From Sphingopyxis panaciterrae (GTDB lineage: Bacteria; Pseudomonadota; Alphaproteobacteria; Sphingomonadales; Sphingomonadaceae): a stretch of 64,000 bases of DNA. Positions 44,923 to 55,346 of the stretch are shown piece after piece. The notes under the pieces were generated by a model. It searched no databases and was not told the DNA's origin. It saw only the letters and a list, made by a program, of their open reading frames with translations. The position numbers and the translations under genes were made by a program. How positions within the stretch are numbered: the first letter of the stretch is position 1; each line of letters begins with the position of its first letter. The stretch lies in NCBI RefSeq assembly GCF_011762125.1, contig NZ_JAASQN010000003.1:248001-312000 (forward strand). Direction: 5' to 3'.

Positions 44923-45480
44923 ATGGCTCGCTACGTCGCCCTATTCGGCAGCATCAATGTCGGCGGCAACCGGCTGACGATGGCCGATCTGCGCGCGGCG
45001 TTCGAGGCCGAGGGGTTCAGCGACGTCGAAACCGTCGTCGCCAGCGGCAATGTCATCTTCTCGCACCCCGCGCGGCCAACGCGCGGGCTGGAGGAAAAGC
45101 TGACGCTGATGGTTGACGACCGGTTCGACATGCGCTGTGCCGCCCTCGTTCGCAGCCGTGACGAACTCGCTGCCGCGATCGCCGGAAATCCGTTCGCGGG
45201 GACCAACGAGGACAAGTTCGTCCACACGATGTTCCTCGATGGACAGCCGACCGCAGCGCAGTTCGAAGCTCTGGCCGCCGACAAGTGGATCAAGGCAAAC
45301 GAGCGTCTCGCACTCGGTGACCGCGCGCTTTATATCGATTATGGGGACGGCGTGGCCGACAGCAAATTGACCGCGCGGCTGATCGAACGCCGGTTGGAGC
45401 ATAAGGGCACGGCGCGCAACATGCGATCGATCGCCCGGATTGTCGCCAAGCTCGACCAGTTGGAGAAAACCGAGTCATGA
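44923..45480 (+). CDS. DUF1697 family protein
   Basis: 185 residues starting [20 protein letters not shown], the DUF1697 N-terminal pattern; [11 protein letters not shown] and the [24 protein letters not shown] segment support it. Function unknown. It is inserted between infB and rbfA, which are normally adjacent, and overlaps rbfA by 4 nt, so it is fully integrated into the operon. Confidence 0.9.
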   Translation: MARYVALFGSINVGGNRLTMADLRAAFEAEGFSDVETVVASGNVIFSHPARPTRGLEEKLTLMVDDRFDMRCAALVRSRDELAAAIAGNPFAGTNEDKFVHTMFLDGQPTAAQFEALAADKWIKANERLALGDRALYIDYGDGVADSKLTARLIERRLEHKGTARNMRSIARIVAKLDQLEKTES

Positions 45481-45887
45481 AACCCGACAAGGACCGGAAA
45501 AAGGACAACGGCCCCTCGGTCCGTGTGCTGCGTGTTGGCGAACAGGTGCGCCATATCCTGTCCGAAATCCTCGCGCGCGGCGACGTCCATGACGATTTGC
45601 TGACCAAGCATCCGGTCAGCATCACCGAAGTGCGCATGTCGCCCGATCTCCGTCACGCGACGGTGTTCGTGAAGCCGCTGCTCGGCAAGGACGAGGAGGC
45701 GGTGCTGAAGGCCCTGCGCACGAACACCGCCTATCTGCAAAAGAGCGTCGCGGCGAAAGTGCGGATGAAATATGCCGCGAAGCTGAAATTCCTCGCCGAC
45801 GAAAGCTTCGACGAGGCGAGCCATATCGACAAATTGCTGCGCGATCCGAAGGTCGTGCGTGATCTGGAGAGCGGCGAGGGCGAATAA
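45477..45887 (+). CDS. rbfA: 30S ribosome-binding factor RbfA
   Basis: 136 residues; [39 protein letters not shown] and [19 protein letters not shown] are the KH-like RbfA pattern. It helps process 16S rRNA and is needed in the cold. The usual next gene truB is about 5.5 kb away. Confidence 0.96.
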   Translation: MKPDKDRKKDNGPSVRVLRVGEQVRHILSEILARGDVHDDLLTKHPVSITEVRMSPDLRHATVFVKPLLGKDEEAVLKALRTNTAYLQKSVAAKVRMKYAAKLKFLADESFDEASHIDKLLRDPKVVRDLESGEGE

Positions 45888-45912
45888 GGCGCATCGATCA
45901 CCGATTTTGACC

Positions 45913-46932
45913 CTAGGACAGGCTCTGAATATCGCTCGCCGCTTGCGTGCTCGCTGAAACGATTTTGCGCCGTGGCTGGGGTGGCGTCACGATTTTCGTT
46001 CGTTTACCAAACCGATTGTAGAGAATGATGGTTCCTGTAGCGGTGGCGACGCCCGCGATAACATCGACCAGATAATGCCCGCCGAACAACGGCGTCGATG
46101 CGATCATGATCAGGTTGATCGCGAGGGCGGGGCCGAAAATGAACGGCACGCGACGGCTGACATAGATCAGGATCACACCCATGACGGTGTGAAAGGAAGG
46201 GAAGGCCACGAGCCCCGGGAGATGCGCGAGGACAAGCTCGAGTTCGGAACGTCCCCTGATCGCCTCCAGCGGCGCCCAGAAATAGGTGCCCATGGCGGAA
46301 TTCACGACGGCAAATTGTCCCGGATCGGGCGCATAAAAGATCATCGCTCCTTGTGCCGGGGCGAGCGGACCGACCAATATGGTGAAGACGGCCGACATCA
46401 CGAACAGGCAGACAAGTTCCATCGCCCGTTCATGTCCCTTCAAGAGCAGGAGGAGGAGGAAGGTGATGGCGCAATAGTCTGAGAGAAGGCCGTAGGTGAG
46501 GGACATCAACCTTATCAACGACGGATATTGATCGAGCCACAGCATATAGGACAGCCAGTCGAAACCCAGGATCGCATCCGCCCGCGCCAGATTGGTATCG
46601 GCGAGCGGCAGGGGCACCGACATGGTAATGTGGTTCAACATCTTCAGCGCAGGCCAGAGCGACAGGCTGATCGCAAACCCCGTTATCAGCGTATAGATTC
46701 GCGGTGGCAGCGGCGCCAAATGCGCAAGCGTCGATAGCCCGATGGCCGACAGCAGGATCAGCGCCAGCCTTGGCCAGCTATCGTCGCTCAGCGAAACAAA
46801 GGGTGTCGCAAGCCAGGCAAGGTCCGCCACGATGACCGCGGCGACGGCCATCCAGACCCATGCGGGCCAGAGCGAAGTGCGGAGCGACCGACGGAATATC
46901 CCGTGCCGGACCGGGGGGAGGGGCACGATCAC
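45913..46932 (-). CDS. PAP2-superfamily membrane phosphatase/phosphotransferase
   Basis: 339 residues with about six to eight membrane segments. The PAP2 motifs are recognisable as LVAFPSFHTVMG and GGHYLVDVIAG, in the style of the inositol phosphoceramide synthase (Aur1/Ipt1) group. Sphingomonads make sphingolipids, so a lipid headgroup transfer role is possible, but this is inference. It overlaps the acyltransferase gene upstream by 4 nt. Confidence 0.85.
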   Translation of the reverse strand: MIVPLPPVRHGIFRRSLRTSLWPAWVWMAVAAVIVADLAWLATPFVSLSDDSWPRLALILLSAIGLSTLAHLAPLPPRIYTLITGFAISLSLWPALKMLNHITMSVPLPLADTNLARADAILGFDWLSYMLWLDQYPSLIRLMSLTYGLLSDYCAITFLLLLLLKGHERAMELVCLFVMSAVFTILVGPLAPAQGAMIFYAPDPGQFAVVNSAMGTYFWAPLEAIRGRSELELVLAHLPGLVAFPSFHTVMGVILIYVSRRVPFIFGPALAINLIMIASTPLFGGHYLVDVIAGVATATGTIILYNRFGKRTKIVTPPQPRRKIVSASTQAASDIQSLS

Positions 46933-48002
46933 GACGCTTCAGGCAATATGGCCGGAGCGAACTGGTTCCCGGGTACCCGGGCCTTCAGCCGGGACTTCAT
47001 CGTTCGTCCCCATTTCTCCACGGTATAATAGGACAGCACCGAACCGGCCAGCGCGCAGGCGAAGGTGGCGCTGGCGGAAACGGAAAAGCTGAATTTTTGC
47101 CCGAAATAATAGGAAAAGGGAAAATGCCAAAGATAGAGTCCATAGGACAGTCTGCCGATTCCGATCAACGGCCGTGCGGCGAGAAGTCTCACGAAAGCGG
47201 GCCTGGCGCCCGACACGATGCAGCCAACGAGGATGATCGACAGCAACTCGGCCATGGTGATTGCCACGGCGGATGAGGCTATGTTGGCCGTCAGCGCCAT
47301 GATGGCGAACAGGAGAAAAGCATAGGTGCCCATCGGTGCGCTGATGGTGAATGGCCGTTCACGCCGCGCAAGCGCCAGGAGCGCGCCGGCGATCAGTCCG
47401 CTCGAATGCGTATGAAGCGCGAAATAATGGTGCATCCATCCGCTGTCCGCGATCGAGTAGCGGACGAATGACATCGTAACCCAGGCCGCAGCGAGCATCG
47501 CGATCGCCTGTCTTTTTCTAACCATGAGCGGGATCAGGAGGGGCCAGAGCAAATAAAATTGCTCCTCGACGGCCAGTGACCAGCTATGCCGGATATAGTG
47601 CGGGCTGCCGAACAGCGGATAGCTGTAGTCGCTCAAATAGAGAGCCGCGAGACCGGCATCGCGAAAATGTGGCTGGCCCGGCCAGACGAAGGGGGCGATC
47701 GTCACATAGGTGGCGAGAAAGAGCAGCAGCGCCGGCACCAGCCGCAGCGCACGTTGCAGGTAGAAGCGGCCAACGGTGATTTTTCCTTGCGCTTCCTGTT
47801 CCGCTACCAGCAGGTCGGTAATGAGATAGCCGCTGAGAACGAAGAACAGATCGACGCCGAGGAACCCGCCCGGAACAGGGGTATCAGGCGCTGCGTGAAA
47901 GAAGATCACCAATAGGCACGCAATCGCGCGCAATCCGTCGATCTCGGGGATATGGACCAGACGCGGAGCGTTGGCACCCCTCGATATGCCGGATTCGTCC
48001 AA
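46929..48002 (-). CDS. Acyltransferase_3 family membrane protein (OafA/YrhL type)
   Basis: 357 residues with about ten membrane segments and the N-terminal signature EIDGLRAIACLLVIFFH; FFVLSGYLIT and SWSLAVEEQFYLLWP follow. The family transfers acetyl or other acyl groups to sugars of exopolysaccharide or lipopolysaccharide. It is coupled to the PAP2 gene, suggesting a joint role in surface glycan or lipid decoration. Confidence 0.93.
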   Translation of the reverse strand: MDESGISRGANAPRLVHIPEIDGLRAIACLLVIFFHAAPDTPVPGGFLGVDLFFVLSGYLITDLLVAEQEAQGKITVGRFYLQRALRLVPALLLFLATYVTIAPFVWPGQPHFRDAGLAALYLSDYSYPLFGSPHYIRHSWSLAVEEQFYLLWPLLIPLMVRKRQAIAMLAAAWVTMSFVRYSIADSGWMHHYFALHTHSSGLIAGALLALARRERPFTISAPMGTYAFLLFAIMALTANIASSAVAITMAELLSIILVGCIVSGARPAFVRLLAARPLIGIGRLSYGLYLWHFPFSYYFGQKFSFSVSASATFACALAGSVLSYYTVEKWGRTMKSRLKARVPGNQFAPAILPEAS

Positions 48003-48092
48003 TGTTCGCGTCCCCCGTTTTGATTGCGAGAGAGTGGCAAGACGAGGTTAATGTCCCGTAAACACTGTTGCCGCGGCGTTGCCGCAGCGGCC

Positions 48093-49511
48093 CTATTTCC
48101 CCTTGATCCCCGCCGCCGCCTCCAGCTCGACCAGCGCTTCTTCCAGATAGTCGATCATCCGCTGGGCATGCGGAACGCTGCGGCGGCAGGCGGTGATGCC
48201 GAAGTCGATATTCTTGAAATTCGACACCTGGGTGATGTTCATCGCCATGCCGTCGACCGGGATGCTCGCGGGATACATGCCGTCGAGCCGCGCGCCGTTC
48301 CAGTACATCTGCTCGCGCGGCCCCGGCACGTTCGATATCGTCACGCTATAGGCGGGGAATTTATCGGCGGTGCGGGTCAGCGCGGTCAGCATCATCGGGA
48401 AGCTGGTGATCGCGGTATAAAGCTGGATTTGACCCGCGGTCATCGCGCGCAACTGCGTCTTCGCCGAATTCATCGATTCCTGGATGGCGGCCATGCGTTC
48501 GGCGGGGTCGTCGATATGCGTCGCCAGATTGGCGGTGACCGACGCGACCGAGTTCCCCGAATCGACGTCGTCCTTGGGCCGGATCGACACCGGCGCCATG
48601 GCTTTCAGCGGTTTGTCGGGCAGCTCGTTGAGCGATTGCAGATATTTCCGCATCGCGCCGGCACACATGCCGAGCACCGCGTCGTTGATCGTCCCGTCAT
48701 ACGCCTTGCCGAGCGCACGCACACGTTCGAGCGACCAGCTCTGCGCCACAAAGCGACGTGCGCCGGTGATGTTGCGGTTGAAGCTGGTACGCGGCACGCC
48801 GGCAAAGGGGGTGATCAACCCGTCGCCGCCGATGCCGAACATCGCCGCGACATACTGGTTGAGCGCCTTCGTCACCCCGACGCTGTTCCCCCATTGCTCT
48901 TTCAGGAAATCGCCGATCGCCTTGATATCGGTCAGATTGGGGCGCGGCGGCTTTTTGGGCGTCGGGAACTGGCGCTTATAGGCTTCATAGGCCTCGACCG
49001 ACAGCGGCGAGTAAGCGCGCCGTTCCGCCGGATCGGGCGACAGCATCGAATTATAGAAATGGATGCTCGCCGCGCCGTCCATCAGCGCATGATGCACCTT
49101 CTTGAAGGTCGCGATCTGCCGGTTCGGCAGGCCCGAGATCAATGTGATTTCCCACAAGGGCCGGGTGCGGTCGAGCAGCCCCGAATGAAGGCGCGAGGCG
49201 AGTTCGAACATTTCGCGATAGCGCCCCGGCTTGGGCAGCGCGGCGGCGCGGACGTGGTAATGCATGTCGATGTCGCGGTCGGGTTCCAGCCGGATCGGGC
49301 CATATTGGCCGAATGGCGTCAGCTTCAATACTTCGCTGAACGGCCGGCGCAGTCCTTGCGACTGCCGGAGCAGCGCGAGCTGTTCGTTCAGCCAGTCGGT
49401 TTCATCGATTCCGTCGGGCAACGTGTAAAGGTTGATACCGCCGATATGCATCGGCATCTCGCGGCTCTCGCCCACCAGGAACATCGCATCGCTGATCGGC
49501 ATCAGGCGCAT
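48093..49511 (-). CDS. Wax ester synthase/diacylglycerol acyltransferase (WS/DGAT)
   Basis: 472 residues starting MRLMPISDAMFL after GGGAGCTG. The catalytic HHALMDG is at 140-146; a second family motif is SNVPGPRE and the C-terminal SYxG-type region is present. It would esterify fatty alcohols or diacylglycerol with acyl-CoA for neutral lipid storage. A longer in-frame start would read through REPIN-like copy E and is rejected. Confidence 0.93.
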   Translation of the reverse strand: MRLMPISDAMFLVGESREMPMHIGGINLYTLPDGIDETDWLNEQLALLRQSQGLRRPFSEVLKLTPFGQYGPIRLEPDRDIDMHYHVRAAALPKPGRYREMFELASRLHSGLLDRTRPLWEITLISGLPNRQIATFKKVHHALMDGAASIHFYNSMLSPDPAERRAYSPLSVEAYEAYKRQFPTPKKPPRPNLTDIKAIGDFLKEQWGNSVGVTKALNQYVAAMFGIGGDGLITPFAGVPRTSFNRNITGARRFVAQSWSLERVRALGKAYDGTINDAVLGMCAGAMRKYLQSLNELPDKPLKAMAPVSIRPKDDVDSGNSVASVTANLATHIDDPAERMAAIQESMNSAKTQLRAMTAGQIQLYTAITSFPMMLTALTRTADKFPAYSVTISNVPGPREQMYWNGARLDGMYPASIPVDGMAMNITQVSNFKNIDFGITACRRSVPHAQRMIDYLEEALVELEAAAGIKGK

Positions 49512-49598
49512 CGGCAGCTCTCCCCACTGATTGTGCTGCGTTAATTGTGCGCAGCATGGCAGGGGGACGGGGGGAGTCAAGCGATGCGCCCCCACTAT

Positions 49599-49674
49599 CG
49601 TCACCCCGGGCTTGACCCGGGGTCCCGCTCGTCGATGGTGAAAAGCGGGACCCCGGATCAAGTCCGGGGTGACG
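49599..49674. repeat. REPIN-like inverted repeat, copy E
   Basis: A compact 76-bp copy. One arm is CGTCACCCCGGGCTTGACCC and the other the complement of CGTCACCCCGGACTTGATCC, with a spacer of about 14 nt. It lies between the divergent WS/DGAT and tdk genes, leaving only 30 bp to the tdk start. Confidence 0.9.
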
Positions 49675-49704
49675 GGGAGGGTCTGGCGCGGTATCGCCGC
49701 ACCC

Positions 49705-50307
49705 ATGGCCAAGCTCTATTTCTACTATGCCAGCATGAACGCCGGCAAATCGACGACATTGCTCCAGGCGGACTTCAATTATCGCGAGCGCGGCATGGAA
49801 ACGATGCTGTGGACCGCGGCGCTCGACGATCGTTACGGAGCGGGTCAGGTGACCAGCCGCATCGGGCTGATCGCCGAAGCGCATAAATTCGATCCCGGCA
49901 GCAATTTATGGGCGGCGGTGAATGCGGAGAATGCCGAACGGCCGCTGGCCTGCATTCTCGTCGACGAGGCACAATTCCTGTCGCGTGAGCAGGTGCTCCA
50001 ACTCGCTCGGCTTGCCGACGAAGTGAATATTCCCGTGCTTTGCTATGGCCTGCGCACCGATTTTTCGGCCGAACTGTTTCCCGGCTCGGCGGCGCTGCTC
50101 GGCTTGGCCGACGCGCTCGTCGAACTGAAGGCGGTGTGCGAATGCGGGCGCAAGGCGACGATGAACCTGCGCGTCGACGAAAATGGCCGCGCGGTGGTCG
50201 CGGGCGCGCAGACCGAAATCGGCGGCAATGATCGCTATGTCGCGATGTGCCGGCGGCATTTCATGGCGAAACGCCGCGAAGCCAAGGAAGCCGCAGCCGA
50301 TGCTTGA
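49705..50307 (+). CDS. tdk: Thymidine kinase
   Basis: 200 residues. Walker [10 protein letters not shown] (9-17), the lid region, Walker B-like ILVDEAQFL and zinc-binding cysteines (CECGRK and CRRH) define type II thymidine kinase. It phosphorylates thymidine for dTTP salvage. The GNAT gene overlaps its end by 8 nt. Confidence 0.96.
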   Translation: MAKLYFYYASMNAGKSTTLLQADFNYRERGMETMLWTAALDDRYGAGQVTSRIGLIAEAHKFDPGSNLWAAVNAENAERPLACILVDEAQFLSREQVLQLARLADEVNIPVLCYGLRTDFSAELFPGSAALLGLADALVELKAVCECGRKATMNLRVDENGRAVVAGAQTEIGGNDRYVAMCRRHFMAKRREAKEAAADA

Positions 50308-50842
50308 CCGCCTCTATCTCGAACTCGCCGACGGCGACCTTCGCCTCGCCAAGCTGGCCGAAAGCCACCGCGCGGCACTCCGCGCCGCTTGCGCCGCCGA
50401 TGCCGACATCTGGCCGATCTATTCGTCGAGTTTCGACCCCGATCATTTCGACGCGGCGTTCGATGCGTTGGTCGGTCACGGCAATCGCATGCCCTATGCG
50501 ATCATCGACCGCGACCGGCTCGTCGGCATGACGGCGTATCTTCGCCCCGACTGGACCGCGCAGACGGTCGAGATCGGCAACAGCTATATCCACCCCGGCG
50601 CGCGCGGCACCGGCTTCAACGGCCGGGTCAAGCGGCTGATGCTGGACCATGCGTTCGCCGCCGGTATTCGGCGCATCGAATTCCGCATCGACGAACGCAA
50701 CAAGCGAAGCCAGGCTGCGGTGGCAAAGCTCGGCTGTACCAAGGAAGGCGTGCTCCGCTCCGAACGCATCACCTGGACCGGTTATGTCCGCGATACCGGG
50801 CTCTGGTCGCTGCTCGCGGATGAGTGGGCAGCGCGATCATAG
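50300..50842 (+). CDS. GNAT-family N-acetyltransferase (RimJ/RimL-like)
   Basis: 180 residues. The acetyl-CoA pattern is seen as [19 protein letters not shown] and the [25 protein letters not shown] segment is typical of RimJ/RimL-type enzymes. The substrate, a protein N-terminus or small molecule, is unknown. It is coupled to tdk by an 8-nt overlap. Confidence 0.9.
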   Translation: MLDRLYLELADGDLRLAKLAESHRAALRAACAADADIWPIYSSSFDPDHFDAAFDALVGHGNRMPYAIIDRDRLVGMTAYLRPDWTAQTVEIGNSYIHPGARGTGFNGRVKRLMLDHAFAAGIRRIEFRIDERNKRSQAAVAKLGCTKEGVLRSERITWTGYVRDTGLWSLLADEWAARS

Positions 50843-50907
50843 CCTTGCTGCGGTAACGATTTCAGGTCAGCACGGGTTCAGACTCGCTGTGCTAGCTCGT
50901 CGCCATT

Positions 50908-51318
50908 ATGAAACAGAAACTCGCACTCTCCCTGGCCGCCTTGCTGCTTCCCCTTTCTGCAGCGGCGGCCATCGAGCCCGCGGCCCCGGATGCGGGCGAA
51001 CCGCGCGCGCTCGGCGTCGAATCGAGCATCGTGTTCCCGAACGACAGCACGATCCGCAACTGGCAGGCCGACCGCGAACGCGGCATCTGGATCGAGGGGG
51101 CGCGCGGCGAATGGTATTATGGCAGTTTCGCCGGCACCTGCCGCGACCTGAATTTCGCAGAGGCGATCGGCGTCGAGACGCGCGGCATTTCGCGGCTCGA
51201 CAAATTCGGCACGCTGATCGTTCGCGGCGAGCGTTGCCAGCTGACCAGCTTCGTCACCTCGGCGCCGCCGCCCTCGAAGAAGGACAGGAAGCCAGCTGAT
51301 AAGGCCGCGCAAAATTGA
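50908..51318 (+). CDS. Secreted DUF6491-like protein
   Basis: 136 residues with a signal sequence (about 1-21). The mature part (STIRNWQADRERGIWIEG, GEWYYGSFAGTCRDLNFAEAIG) fits the small DUF6491 pattern of sphingomonads, with two cysteines that may pair. The C-terminus is a lysine-rich tail. Function unknown. It ends 47 nt before truB. Confidence 0.78.
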   Translation: MKQKLALSLAALLLPLSAAAAIEPAAPDAGEPRALGVESSIVFPNDSTIRNWQADRERGIWIEGARGEWYYGSFAGTCRDLNFAEAIGVETRGISRLDKFGTLIVRGERCQLTSFVTSAPPPSKKDRKPADKAAQN

Positions 51319-51365
51319 CAAGCCCAAATTGACAAGGGAGGCCGCGGCGCCGTAGCGGCGCTGCG

Positions 51366-52328
51366 ATGAACGGCTGGATCATATTGGACAAGCCCGTGGG
51401 GCTCGGCTCGACGCAGGCGGTCGGCGCGGTGAAGCGCGTGTGCCGCGAGGCGGGGCTGGGCAAGGTCAAGGTCGGTCACGGCGGCACGCTCGACCCGCTC
51501 GCGTCGGGGGTGCTGCCGATTGCGCTGGGCGAGGCGACGAAGCTGTGCGGGCGAATGCTCGACGCGAGTAAAATCTATGACTTCACCGTGCAGTTTGGCA
51601 CCGCGACTGCGGGGCTCGACGCCGAAGGCGAGGTGGTCGCGACCAGCGACATACGCCCGACGCTGGCCGATGTAGAGGCGGTCCTGCCGCAATTCACCGG
51701 CCCGATCGAGCAGGTTCCGCCGGCTTATTCGGCGATCAAGATCGACGGCGAGCGCGCCTATGACCGCGCGCGCAAGGGCGAAGCGGTCGAGATGAAGGCG
51801 CGTGGTGTGACGATCCATTCTCTTTCCATTCGTCACCCCGGACTTGATCCGGGGTCCCGCTCGGCGACGTTGAAAAGCGGGACCCCGGATCAAGTCCGGG
51901 GTGACGAAGGAGGGGAGGGGCTCAACGAGATCACCCTCACCGCCCACGTCTCCAAAGGCACCTATATCCGCAGCCTCGCGCGCGACATCGCGCAGGCCGC
52001 CGGCAGCGTCGGCCATGTCACGATGCTGCGCCGCACCAGGGCCGGGCCGTTCGACCTCAGCCAGGCGATTTCGCTGGACAAATTAAACGCATTCGGCCAA
52101 GGGGCCGCCCAATCAGAAATATTTCTGCCGCTCGAGGCAGGGCTGGTCGACATCCCGGCTCTGAACCTTTCCCCGGAAGCGGCAGGGGCGATCCGTCAGG
52201 GTCGTGTCTGGACCGGGGTAGCTACGGATGACGGGCTCTATTGGGGAAGGGACAGCGAAATGCGTCCCGTCGCCCTGATCGAGGCTTTGGCGGGAACGCT
52301 GAAGGTCGTCCGCGGCTTCAATCTGTAA
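51366..52328 (+). CDS. truB: tRNA pseudouridine-55 synthase TruB, with an in-frame repeat insertion
   Basis: 320 residues. The catalytic aspartate is D43 in [31 protein letters not shown] and [15 protein letters not shown] are the other conserved blocks. Between them, residues about 156-181 ([11 protein letters not shown]...DQVRGD) are encoded by REPIN-like copy F and are absent from normal TruB. The frame is kept, and both flanking motifs are intact, so the enzyme is probably functional with a surface loop added. It heads the truB-rpsO-pnp group. Confidence 0.96.
   Translation: MNGWIILDKPVGLGSTQAVGAVKRVCREAGLGKVKVGHGGTLDPLASGVLPIALGEATKLCGRMLDASKIYDFTVQFGTATAGLDAEGEVVATSDIRPTLADVEAVLPQFTGPIEQVPPAYSAIKIDGERAYDRARKGEAVEMKARGVTIHSLSIRHPGLDPGSRSATLKSGTPDQVRGDEGGEGLNEITLTAHVSKGTYIRSLARDIAQAAGSVGHVTMLRRTRAGPFDLSQAISLDKLNAFGQGAAQSEIFLPLEAGLVDIPALNLSPEAAGAIRQGRVWTGVATDDGLYWGRDSEMRPVALIEALAGTLKVVRGFNL
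51831..51906. repeat. REPIN-like inverted repeat, copy F, inside truB
   Basis: A symmetric 76-bp copy with perfectly inverted arms of 31 bp (CGTCACCCCGGACTTGATCC continuing to GGGGTCCCGCT). It lies wholly inside the truB reading frame, and its translation supplies about 25 extra residues. Almost the same length as copy E. Confidence 0.95.
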
Positions 52329-52354
52329 GCAAGGATGTTCGAGGAAAAACGAAT

Positions 52355-52624
52355 ATGTCGATTACCGCCGAGCGCAAGACCGAAGTCATCAACGACAATG
52401 CCCGCGCCAAGGGCGATACCGGTTCGCCGGAAGTGCAGGTCGCAATCCTGACCGACCGCATCAACACGCTGACCGCCCACTTCAAGGCGCACCACAAGGA
52501 CAACCACAGCCGCCGCGGCCTCCTCATGATGGTCAACAAGCGTCGCAGCCTCCTCGACTATCTGAAGAAGAAGGACGAGGCCCGCTATTCGGCGCTGATC
52601 GCGAAGCTGGGTCTTCGTAAATAA
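52355..52624 (+). CDS. rpsO: 30S ribosomal protein S15
   Basis: 89 residues, the exact family length; [34 protein letters not shown] and [12 protein letters not shown] are conserved. A GAGGAAAA tract precedes the ATG. A strong 11-bp stem (52634-52657) follows without a T tract, the type of structure that can be an RNase III or attenuation site between rpsO and pnp. Confidence 0.98.
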   Translation: MSITAERKTEVINDNARAKGDTGSPEVQVAILTDRINTLTAHFKAHHKDNHSRRGLLMMVNKRRSLLDYLKKKDEARYSALIAKLGLRK

Positions 52625-52633
52625 GAATTTCTG

Positions 52634-52657
52634 GCGGCCCCGGATTTCCGGGGCCGC
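52634..52657 (+). terminator. Stem-loop between rpsO and pnp
   Basis: GCGGCCCCGGA-TT-TCCGGGGCCGC, 11 perfect base pairs with a 2-nt loop 10 nt after the rpsO stop. It lacks a T tract, so it may be a processing or mRNA 3'-end-protecting hairpin rather than a complete terminator. The remaining 160 bp to pnp is very GC-rich and likely folds further. Confidence 0.55.
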
Positions 52658-52817
52658 TGTCATATTGGTCCCGTGCAATTGTGCCGGACCGCAGGGCCGC
52701 TCCCGCATCCGGCGGGACCGCCACAGGGGCATCAAGGCGCCCCGTACCGCCCCGGGCCGGATTGCCCGGATCTAGAGGCCCCGCCCGGCATAGGGCCCGG
52801 CGGGCGAAGGAAATCCC

Positions 52818-55157
52818 ATGTTTGACGTGAAAAAAGTATCGATCGAGTGGGGCGGTGAAACGCTGACTCTCGAAACGGGCAAGGTTGCCCGCCAGGCCGA
52901 CGGCGCCGTCATCGCGACGCTGGGCGAAACGGTCGTCCTGTGCGCCGTCACCGCCGCGAAGAAGGTCAAGGAAGGGCAGGATTTCTTCCCGCTCACCGTC
53001 CACTATCAGGAAAAATATTCGGCCGCCGGACGCATTCCGGGCGGCTTCTTCAAGCGCGAACGCGGCGCGACCGAAAAGGAAACGCTGGTTTCCCGCCTGA
53101 TCGATCGCCCGATCCGCCCGCTGTTCCCCGAAGGTTTCTACAACGAAATCAACGCCATTGCTCAGGTTCTGAGCTATGACGGCCATAATGAGCCCGACAT
53201 ATTGGCGCTCGTCGCCGCGTCGGCCGCGATGACGATTTCGGGCGTTCCCTTCATGGGCCCGATCGGCGCCGCGCGCGTCGGCTACATCGACGGCGAATAT
53301 ATCCTGAACCCGACCGACGCACAGGTTGCCGAGGGCGATCTCGACCTGGTCGTCGCCGCCACCTACGACGCGGTGATGATGGTCGAATCCGAAGCGAATG
53401 AGCTGTCGGAAGAGGTCATGCTCGGCGCCGTCCTGTTCGCGCACGACGCGTGCAAGGAAGTCGTCAAGGCGATCGTGAAGCTCGCCGAACAGGCTGCCAA
53501 GGATCCCTGGGCGATGGCCGAACAGGCTGATTTGACCGCCGCCAAGGACAAGCTGAAGAAGCTGATCGGCAAGGATATTGCCGCGGCTTACAAGCTGACC
53601 GACAAATCGGCCCGCTCGAACGCGCTGAACGAAGCGCGCGGCAAGGCCAAGGACGCCTTCGCCGATGCTGCTCCGCAGGATCAGCTCGCCGCATCCAAGC
53701 TGGTGAAGAAGCTGGAAGCCGAAATCGTTCGCGGCGCCATCCTCAAGGACGGCAAGCGCATCGACGGTCGCAAGACGACGGAAATCCGCCAGATCGTCGC
53801 CGAAACGCACTTCCTGCCGCGCGCACACGGCTCGGCGCTGTTCACCCGCGGCGAAACGCAGACGATTGCCACGGCAACGCTCGGCACCAAGGAAAGCGAA
53901 CAGATGGTCGATGGCCTGAACGGCCTGTCGTACCAGAATTTCATGCTGCACTATAACTTCCCGCCCTATTCGGTCGGCGAAGTCGGCCGCTTCGGCGCGC
54001 CGGGCCGCCGCGAAGTCGGCCATGGCAAGCTGGCATGGCGTGCGCTGCATCCCGTGCTGCCGACGAAGGACGAGTTCCCCTACACGATCCGCCTCACCAG
54101 CGACATCACCGAGTCGAACGGCTCGTCGTCGATGGCGTCGGTGTGCGGCGGTTCGCTCGCGATGATGGACGCCGGCGTGCCGATCAAGCGCCCGGTTTCG
54201 GGCATTGCGATGGGCCTGATCCTCGAAGGCAAGGATTATGCGATCCTGTCGGACATCCTGGGTGATGAAGATCACCTCGGCGACATGGACTTCAAGGTCG
54301 CGGGCACGTCCGAAGGCATCACCACGATGCAGATGGACATCAAGATCGCGGGCATCACGCGCGAGATCTTCGAAGCCGCGCTGAACCAGGCGAAGGAAGG
54401 CCGCGCGCACATCCTCGGCGAAATGGCCAAGGCGCTGGGCGAAGCCCGCACCGAATTGTCGGCGCATGCGCCGCGTATCGAGACGATGCAGATCGACAAG
54501 TCGAAGATCCGCGACATCATCGGCACCGGCGGTAAGGTGATCCGCGAGATCGTCGCGACCACCGGCGCCAAGGTCGACATCGACGACGAAGGCCTGATCA
54601 AGATCTCGTCGAGCGACCTCGACCAGATCGAGGCGGCGCGCAAGTGGATCAGCGGCATCGTTGAGGAAGCCGAAGTCGGCAAGATCTACGACGGCAAGGT
54701 CGTCAACCTCGTCGATTTCGGTGCGTTCGTGAATTTCATGGGCGGCAAGGACGGTCTCGTCCACGTCAGCGAAATCGCCAATGAGCGCGTCGAGAAGGTC
54801 TCGGACGTCCTGAGCGAAGGTCAGGACGTCAAGGTCAAGGTCCTCGAGATCGATCAGCGCGGCAAGGTCCGCCTGTCGATGCGCGTCGTCGATCAGGAAA
54901 CCGGCGCCGAACTGGAAGACACGCGCCCGCCGCGTGAGCCCCGCGAACCGCGCGGCGATCGTGGTCCCAGAGGCGATCGGGGCCGTGACGGCGGCGACCG
55001 CGGTGATCGCGGCCCGCGTGGCGGCGGCGGTCGTGATCGCGACCGTGGTCCGCGCCGCGATGGCGGCGGCGACCGCGGCCCCCGCGGCGAAGGGCGCCGC
55101 GAACGCAGCGAAGGTCCGGAAGATCAGGGCCATGTGCCCGACTTCCTGAAGGACTAA
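52818..55157 (+). CDS. pnp: Polyribonucleotide nucleotidyltransferase (PNPase)
   Basis: 779 residues. Two RNase PH-like domains separated by a helical domain, then KH ([20 protein letters not shown], about 555-575) and S1 ([29 protein letters not shown]) domains. The last 80 residues are Arg/Gly/Asp-rich (RGD and GRG repeats), ending in PDFLKD, a possible partner-binding tail. It degrades RNA 3' to 5' using phosphate. A long leader of about 190 nt may serve autoregulation. Confidence 0.98.
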   Translation: MFDVKKVSIEWGGETLTLETGKVARQADGAVIATLGETVVLCAVTAAKKVKEGQDFFPLTVHYQEKYSAAGRIPGGFFKRERGATEKETLVSRLIDRPIRPLFPEGFYNEINAIAQVLSYDGHNEPDILALVAASAAMTISGVPFMGPIGAARVGYIDGEYILNPTDAQVAEGDLDLVVAATYDAVMMVESEANELSEEVMLGAVLFAHDACKEVVKAIVKLAEQAAKDPWAMAEQADLTAAKDKLKKLIGKDIAAAYKLTDKSARSNALNEARGKAKDAFADAAPQDQLAASKLVKKLEAEIVRGAILKDGKRIDGRKTTEIRQIVAETHFLPRAHGSALFTRGETQTIATATLGTKESEQMVDGLNGLSYQNFMLHYNFPPYSVGEVGRFGAPGRREVGHGKLAWRALHPVLPTKDEFPYTIRLTSDITESNGSSSMASVCGGSLAMMDAGVPIKRPVSGIAMGLILEGKDYAILSDILGDEDHLGDMDFKVAGTSEGITTMQMDIKIAGITREIFEAALNQAKEGRAHILGEMAKALGEARTELSAHAPRIETMQIDKSKIRDIIGTGGKVIREIVATTGAKVDIDDEGLIKISSSDLDQIEAARKWISGIVEEAEVGKIYDGKVVNLVDFGAFVNFMGGKDGLVHVSEIANERVEKVSDVLSEGQDVKVKVLEIDQRGKVRLSMRVVDQETGAELEDTRPPREPREPRGDRGPRGDRGRDGGDRGDRGPRGGGGRDRDRGPRRDGGGDRGPRGEGRRERSEGPEDQGHVPDFLKD

Positions 55158-55177
55158 GCCTTCGATTATCGAACAGG

Positions 55178-55205
55178 AAAGGGGTCGCGAAAGCGGCCCC
55201 TTTTT
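55178..55205 (+). terminator. Intrinsic terminator after pnp
   Basis: AAAGGGGTCGC-GAAA-GCGGCCCC followed by five T: a GC-rich stem with one bulged or wobble position, a GNRA-type tetraloop and a T tract, 20 nt after the pnp stop. It ends the truB-rpsO-pnp transcript. Confidence 0.88.
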
Positions 55206-55346
55206 CATTGGCGGCGATGCGTCTGGAGGTTCGGCCTCGGGGTAGGACGTTTCCGTTGCTCGACCTGCCTTCGTCACGCCGGCTATCGCTTTCAGACCGA
55301 AAGCGAACGGCCGGAATGGCGTGGTGAGCGGAGGTTTGTCTAATCA

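Noticed and set aside
49512..49712. An extended N-terminus of the WS/DGAT starting at 49712
   Set aside because: It would translate REPIN-like copy E; the conserved MRLMPISDAMFL start at 49511 has its own ribosome binding site.
51831..51906. truB as a pseudogene broken by a repeat
   Set aside because: The repeat keeps the reading frame and all conserved blocks on both sides are intact.
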